A stretch of 33,108 nucleotides of DNA from Mycoemilia scoparia (taxonomy: Eukaryota; Kickxellomycota; Kickxellomycetes; Kickxellales; Kickxellaceae), in the NCBI GenBank assembly GCA_027575805.1, contig JANBPU010000177.1:1-33108 (forward strand), in the 5' to 3' direction. A program made the position numbers and the translations under genes. Under the pieces are notes generated by a model. The model saw only the letters and a program-made list of their open reading frames with translations, did no database searches and was not told the DNA's origin. Shown here piece after piece: positions 29,959-33,108 of the stretch (the first letter of the stretch is position 1; each line of letters begins with the position of its first letter).

Positions 29959-31320
29959 ATGCCCGTCGCTCAAGAAACCATTGCTTTCACTCTTCCATCG
30001 CTTCCCGCCGATGTATCCAAGGAGCTAGCCAAGGTCCATTCCTCCTTGTCCGAATTCAAGGAGCAGACCATCAGCCCTGTTGGTATTTACGCCGAACACT
30101 ACTCCCAAAACTTCAGCCAAGCCTCCTCCACCAACACTTCTGCCGATTACCTTTCTGACATGTCCGCACAAGGCCACCTTGACGAAATAACCAACCGACT
30201 CAACGGCCTCAGCGTTTCCGAAGACGACGACGATTCCTCAGACGAAGAAGTCACACGCGATATGTTGCTCCACGACCCCAAAGAATGGAAAGAGCAAGAC
30301 CACTACGCCGTGATGGGTCTTTCCAAGCTCCGGTTCAATGCCACCCTTGACGACGTCGTAAAGCAGCACCGCAAGCGCGTCCTCAAATACCACCCCGACA
30401 AGATGGCCGCCATCCTCGGAACCGCAAACAACGACTCCTTCTTCAAGTGCATCCAAAAGGCCTACGAGATCCTCACCGACCCAGTCAAACGTCGCCAATG
30501 GGATTCCGTCGACCCCGCCGTTTCCACCGAAATCCCCAACCCCAAGGCCAAGGGCTATCCCTGGGAGTTTTTCGAAACCTATGGACCCATCTTTGAGCGC
30601 GAATCCAGATATTCCAACATCCAGCCCGTTCCTCTGTTGGGAGACTCTGAAAGCCCCCGTGAAGATGTCGAGAACTTTTACAACTTTTGGTACAACTTTG
30701 ATTCGTGGCGTTCATTTGAATATCTTGATAAGGAGGATGCCGAGGGTGCCGATAATCGCGACAACAAGAGATATATAGAAAAGAAGAATAAGGCCGCCAG
30801 AGCTAAGGCCAAGAAGGATGATAATGCCCGTGTTCATAAGCTTGTTGATCAGGCCATCAAGGCTGACCCCAGAATGGCGAGATTCAAGGAAGAGGATAAG
30901 AAGAGACGTAATGCCAAGAAGTATCAGAAGCAGGAGGAAGAGAGAAAGGCGTTGGAGGCCAAGAAGAAGGCCGAAGAAGAGGCCAAGTTGGCTGCCGAAA
31001 AGGCTGAGGCTGAAGCCAAGGTTGCTAGGGAGTCTGCTAAGCGTGATAAGGAAGCTACCAAGAAGGCAATCAAGAAGGAAAAGAAGAGTCTGAAGAATTT
31101 GATCAAGGGCAACAATTACTTTTTGGCTAGTTCTGAAGAGGATCCTACTCCTGAACAGATTGGTGCTCAGCTTGAGAAGTTGGATAGATTGATTGAGACT
31201 AACAAGGATGCTGTTGCTCTAGAGACTTTGAGAGTTAAACTTGAGGCTGCGTTGGCTGCTGGTAACGTGGTTGATGTGTTTGAAGCCGAGTATGTTGCTC
31301 TTCCCCCTTCTTCCGAATAA
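29959..31320 (+). CDS. ZUO1: Zuotin, ribosome-associated J-domain co-chaperone
   Basis: A single exon encoding 453 residues, close to yeast Zuo1 (433). Upstream codons stay open to 29746, but ATG at 29959 follows a TATA-led, AUG-free leader and begins the protein (MPVAQETIAFTLPSLPADV). The J-domain is at about 114-185, with the catalytic HPD at 145-147 (KYHPDKMAAI) and KAYEILTDPVKRRQWDS. The zuotin homology region follows (about 196-290, GPIFERESRYSNIQPVPLLG and FYNFWYNFDSWRSFEY). A highly charged Lys/Glu/Ala helix spans about 295-375 and a helical C-terminal bundle about 375-445. There are no SANT domains, as in fungi and unlike animal DNAJC2. Zuotin pairs with Ssz1 in the ribosome-associated complex and stimulates the Ssb Hsp70 on nascent chains. 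Codons end mostly in C in the first half and in T or G later. Confidence 0.96.
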   Translation: MPVAQETIAFTLPSLPADVSKELAKVHSSLSEFKEQTISPVGIYAEHYSQNFSQASSTNTSADYLSDMSAQGHLDEITNRLNGLSVSEDDDDSSDEEVTRDMLLHDPKEWKEQDHYAVMGLSKLRFNATLDDVVKQHRKRVLKYHPDKMAAILGTANNDSFFKCIQKAYEILTDPVKRRQWDSVDPAVSTEIPNPKAKGYPWEFFETYGPIFERESRYSNIQPVPLLGDSESPREDVENFYNFWYNFDSWRSFEYLDKEDAEGADNRDNKRYIEKKNKAARAKAKKDDNARVHKLVDQAIKADPRMARFKEEDKKRRNAKKYQKQEEERKALEAKKKAEEEAKLAAEKAEAEAKVARESAKRDKEATKKAIKKEKKSLKNLIKGNNYFLASSEEDPTPEQIGAQLEKLDRLIETNKDAVALETLRVKLEAALAAGNVVDVFEAEYVALPPSSE

Positions 31321-31602
31321 TCTGTTTGTTTAAAAACACAGGCTTTTTATATCCTCTGGGTTTAGTAAGTCATTTGTGTTTGAAAATGCGTTTAATAAAA
31401 CAACAATTCTGTATTCATCAAAGTATTTATAACAAGGTTAACCTACCTGCTTTCAAGCTAAACCGCGTGTGAGGCCCAGCCATACTTAGTCACTAATTAT
31501 AAAAGCTCGTCATACACATATTTTCCAGACTAGATGAGTAGCGTACTGTAGAATTTTGAATTTTATTCAGTACATCACAGACAGCTGTTTAATGGTGAGA
31601 CT
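31321..31602. other. 3' flank of zuotin
   Basis: AATAAAA at about 31393 is a possible polyadenylation signal. No gene is seen. Confidence 0.4.
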
Positions 31603-31729
31603 CCACTAGTGATCGAGTTTCTATGGTAGACAGAGATAGGAGGTCCTCGTCAGACTTTGGCCCAATCTCAAGTCATTTGTTATGCCACTACTCTTGGGAA
31701 TATATTTTTGCCTCTAAACACTAGTGAGA
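31603..31729 (-). repeat. Dispersed repeat D, copy 5 (reverse, degenerate)
   Basis: Read on the plus strand this copy shows TATGGTAGACAGAGATAGGA, then TTTGGCCCAATCTCAAGTCA, the reverse complement of the D blocks. It is bounded by CCACTAGTG on the left and CACTAGTGAG on the right, suggesting that D elements may end in CACTAGTG. Confidence 0.55.
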
Positions 31730-31868
31730 TCCTCCAATATAGAAGTTAATGTTTGCCTAAGTTGCACTAATACTTTTTATACTTTCTTGAATTTTACATA
31801 ATCATATTAATATTACAAAAATGTAAAATTTCAAAGAAAAAATAAGTGTAATGTGATTTGCTAGAAAA

Positions 31869-33028
31869 TTATGCCTTGTCATACAATACTTTGGCAATAT
31901 AGAGAATATCCCAAATAAATGCAACAACTCCGCTATTTTCATTTCTCAGCAACTCATGTGTGTGCTTTAAAGCCTGAGTAGCATCATTTGCTGTGTTATT
32001 GCCCATATTATATTGACATTTGATAGACCAATATCCTTTTACAGCAATGCACTTGTAGTGATAAATCTCTTTTTCACATGGGCACTCGCTCCTAAGATCA
32101 ACATATGATTCAAAGTCATATATGTTAAAATTACAAATAAAGCAATTGCTTTCACGTCGCCTATCTGTACTAATATAATCGCTACCCAGGGTATCTCTTT
32201 TCAGAGCAGTGATTAGTCTTCCATTATGTTTTGAGGCTATATTAAAGACTACACCATTGCACATGATATACTTAATAACAATACTAATAGGTGCACTCGG
32301 AATATTCTCGACCTGTTTGATACAAACCATTTTCATGGGTCCACAGCATTCCTTTTGCATGCCACGCTTAGAAAGAATTGATGCAACAAACTTTTTCAGT
32401 TTACCAAGGATAGGCGAGTAGATCGCATTGCGCGATTTTGGCTGCTCATAGTATCTCGATCCCATACCACCAAAATCCTTTTGGCCTGGATTCATTTCAG
32501 CAAGATACCAGCAGATCTCATCAATTCTTTGGTCATTTGTGTTTCTGTCGAGTAGCAAGTCCCAAAAGCGTTTATAGGCTATCTCAACTGGTCTCAGTTT
32601 TTCTTTGCTTATAAGTGTACGAATACGGGGAATGATAAACGATATTGGGTCTATAAATAGTGAGAGAAAATATAATGATATAATGGTTATTTTGATGCTA
32701 TTTACTACTATCAAACATGATATATACACATACAGACACACGTATATATATATATGGTCATATTTCACAAGGCTTTAGACAAAATGGGTCCCTGGGGGTT
32801 GAATATGAAATGGCTTATGATTGGGCCAGAATCTGAGGGCCCATTCCAGCCTACTTTACATTTCATCACTAGTTGAATTCAACCATACATATATATTCAT
32901 TGGAATATTTTATATTGTAATTATTACTTACAGCTTATACAAAGAAAAGCCATCCTCGTCGAATACCAGAACATCAATGCCAGTATGTTGAGTATCACGA
33001 GAAACATAATACACCAGAACCAATTCAT
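31869..33028 (-). CDS. Membrane-anchored protein with degenerate RING-CH-like cluster
   Basis: Two exons on the minus strand, 33028-32932 and 32650-31869, joined by a 281-bp intron with GTAAGT and CTATTTATAG ends; the split Tyr codon restores a clean frame. The model gives 292 residues. The N-terminus is very hydrophobic (MNWFWCIMFLVILNILALMF), a signal anchor or transmembrane helix. Cysteines 202, 205, 222, 224, His230, Cys233 and Cys244 are spaced like a RING-CH zinc finger (C-x2-C, C-x-C, H-x2-C), but the eighth ligand is missing and the C-x-C to H gap is short. RING-CH proteins are membrane-bound ubiquitin ligases; whether this one binds zinc or E2 is uncertain. The frame is open upstream to the window edge and contains a possible acceptor (TCATTTGCAG), so the true N-terminus may lie outside. 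I recognise no further domain. Confidence 0.55.
32755..32870 (+). repeat. Dispersed repeat D, copy 4, inside an intron
   Basis: Full-length copy with ATTTCACAAGGCTTTAGAC, GGGTCCCTGGGGGTTGAATA, GGGCCAGAATCTGAGGGCCC and CAGCCTACTTTACATTTC. It sits within the intron of the RING-like gene, antisense to it, and accounts for about 40% of the intron length. Confidence 0.75.
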
Positions 33029-33108
33029 GATCAAAAAGGCACTGCAAATGACAGAGGTTGGGTAGCAACAGAATACGGGGAACGAGGAGGTGTGGATGTG
33101 GAGACAGA

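Overview
The window looks like nuclear DNA of an early-diverging filamentous fungus, most likely Mucoromycota. The basis is a fungal-specific Gti1/Pac2 (WOPR) regulator, a zuotin without SANT domains, a mitochondrial ribosomal protein mL46 gene with short GT-AG introns, AT-rich intergenic DNA full of microsatellites, and short dispersed repeats. The species cannot be fixed from the sequence alone.

Layout. Positions 1 to about 14.4 kb are essentially free of recognisable genes. They hold AT-rich DNA, many simple repeats, three copies of a TA-flanked inverted-repeat element (MITE), one copy of a second dispersed repeat (called D here) and a few coding-like scraps. From 14.4 to 15.7 kb the composition becomes richer in G+C and contains several perfect stem-loops. 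A TATA box at 15759 is followed by about 920 bases with no ATG at all, then by the intronless Gti1/Pac2 gene (16701-18881, +). This reads as a TATA promoter with a long AUG-free 5' leader.

From 18.9 to 25.4 kb there is repeat-rich DNA with two genes on the minus strand: an F-box/LRR-like protein (20875-22647) and an acidic repeat protein in two exons (23548-24753). D repeats and MITEs lie between them, including two MITEs back to back.

From 25.9 kb to the end the DNA is compact and housekeeping-like: mL46 (25898-27033, +, three exons); a conserved fungal membrane protein with a PPAY motif (27271-28848, -); a short divergent gene for a small hydrophobic protein (29008-29606, +, probable tiny intron); zuotin (29959-31320, +); and, at the edge, a membrane-anchored protein with a degenerate RING-CH-like cysteine cluster (31869-33028, -), whose intron carries a D repeat.

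The genes do not form a pathway. Two belong to translation (mL46 in the mitochondrial ribosome, zuotin on the cytosolic ribosome), one is a transcription regulator, and two or three may connect to ubiquitin (F-box protein, PPAY adaptor-like protein, RING-like protein); that last link is inference. The most unusual observation is the AUG-free leader and very long gene-poor upstream region of the WOPR regulator.
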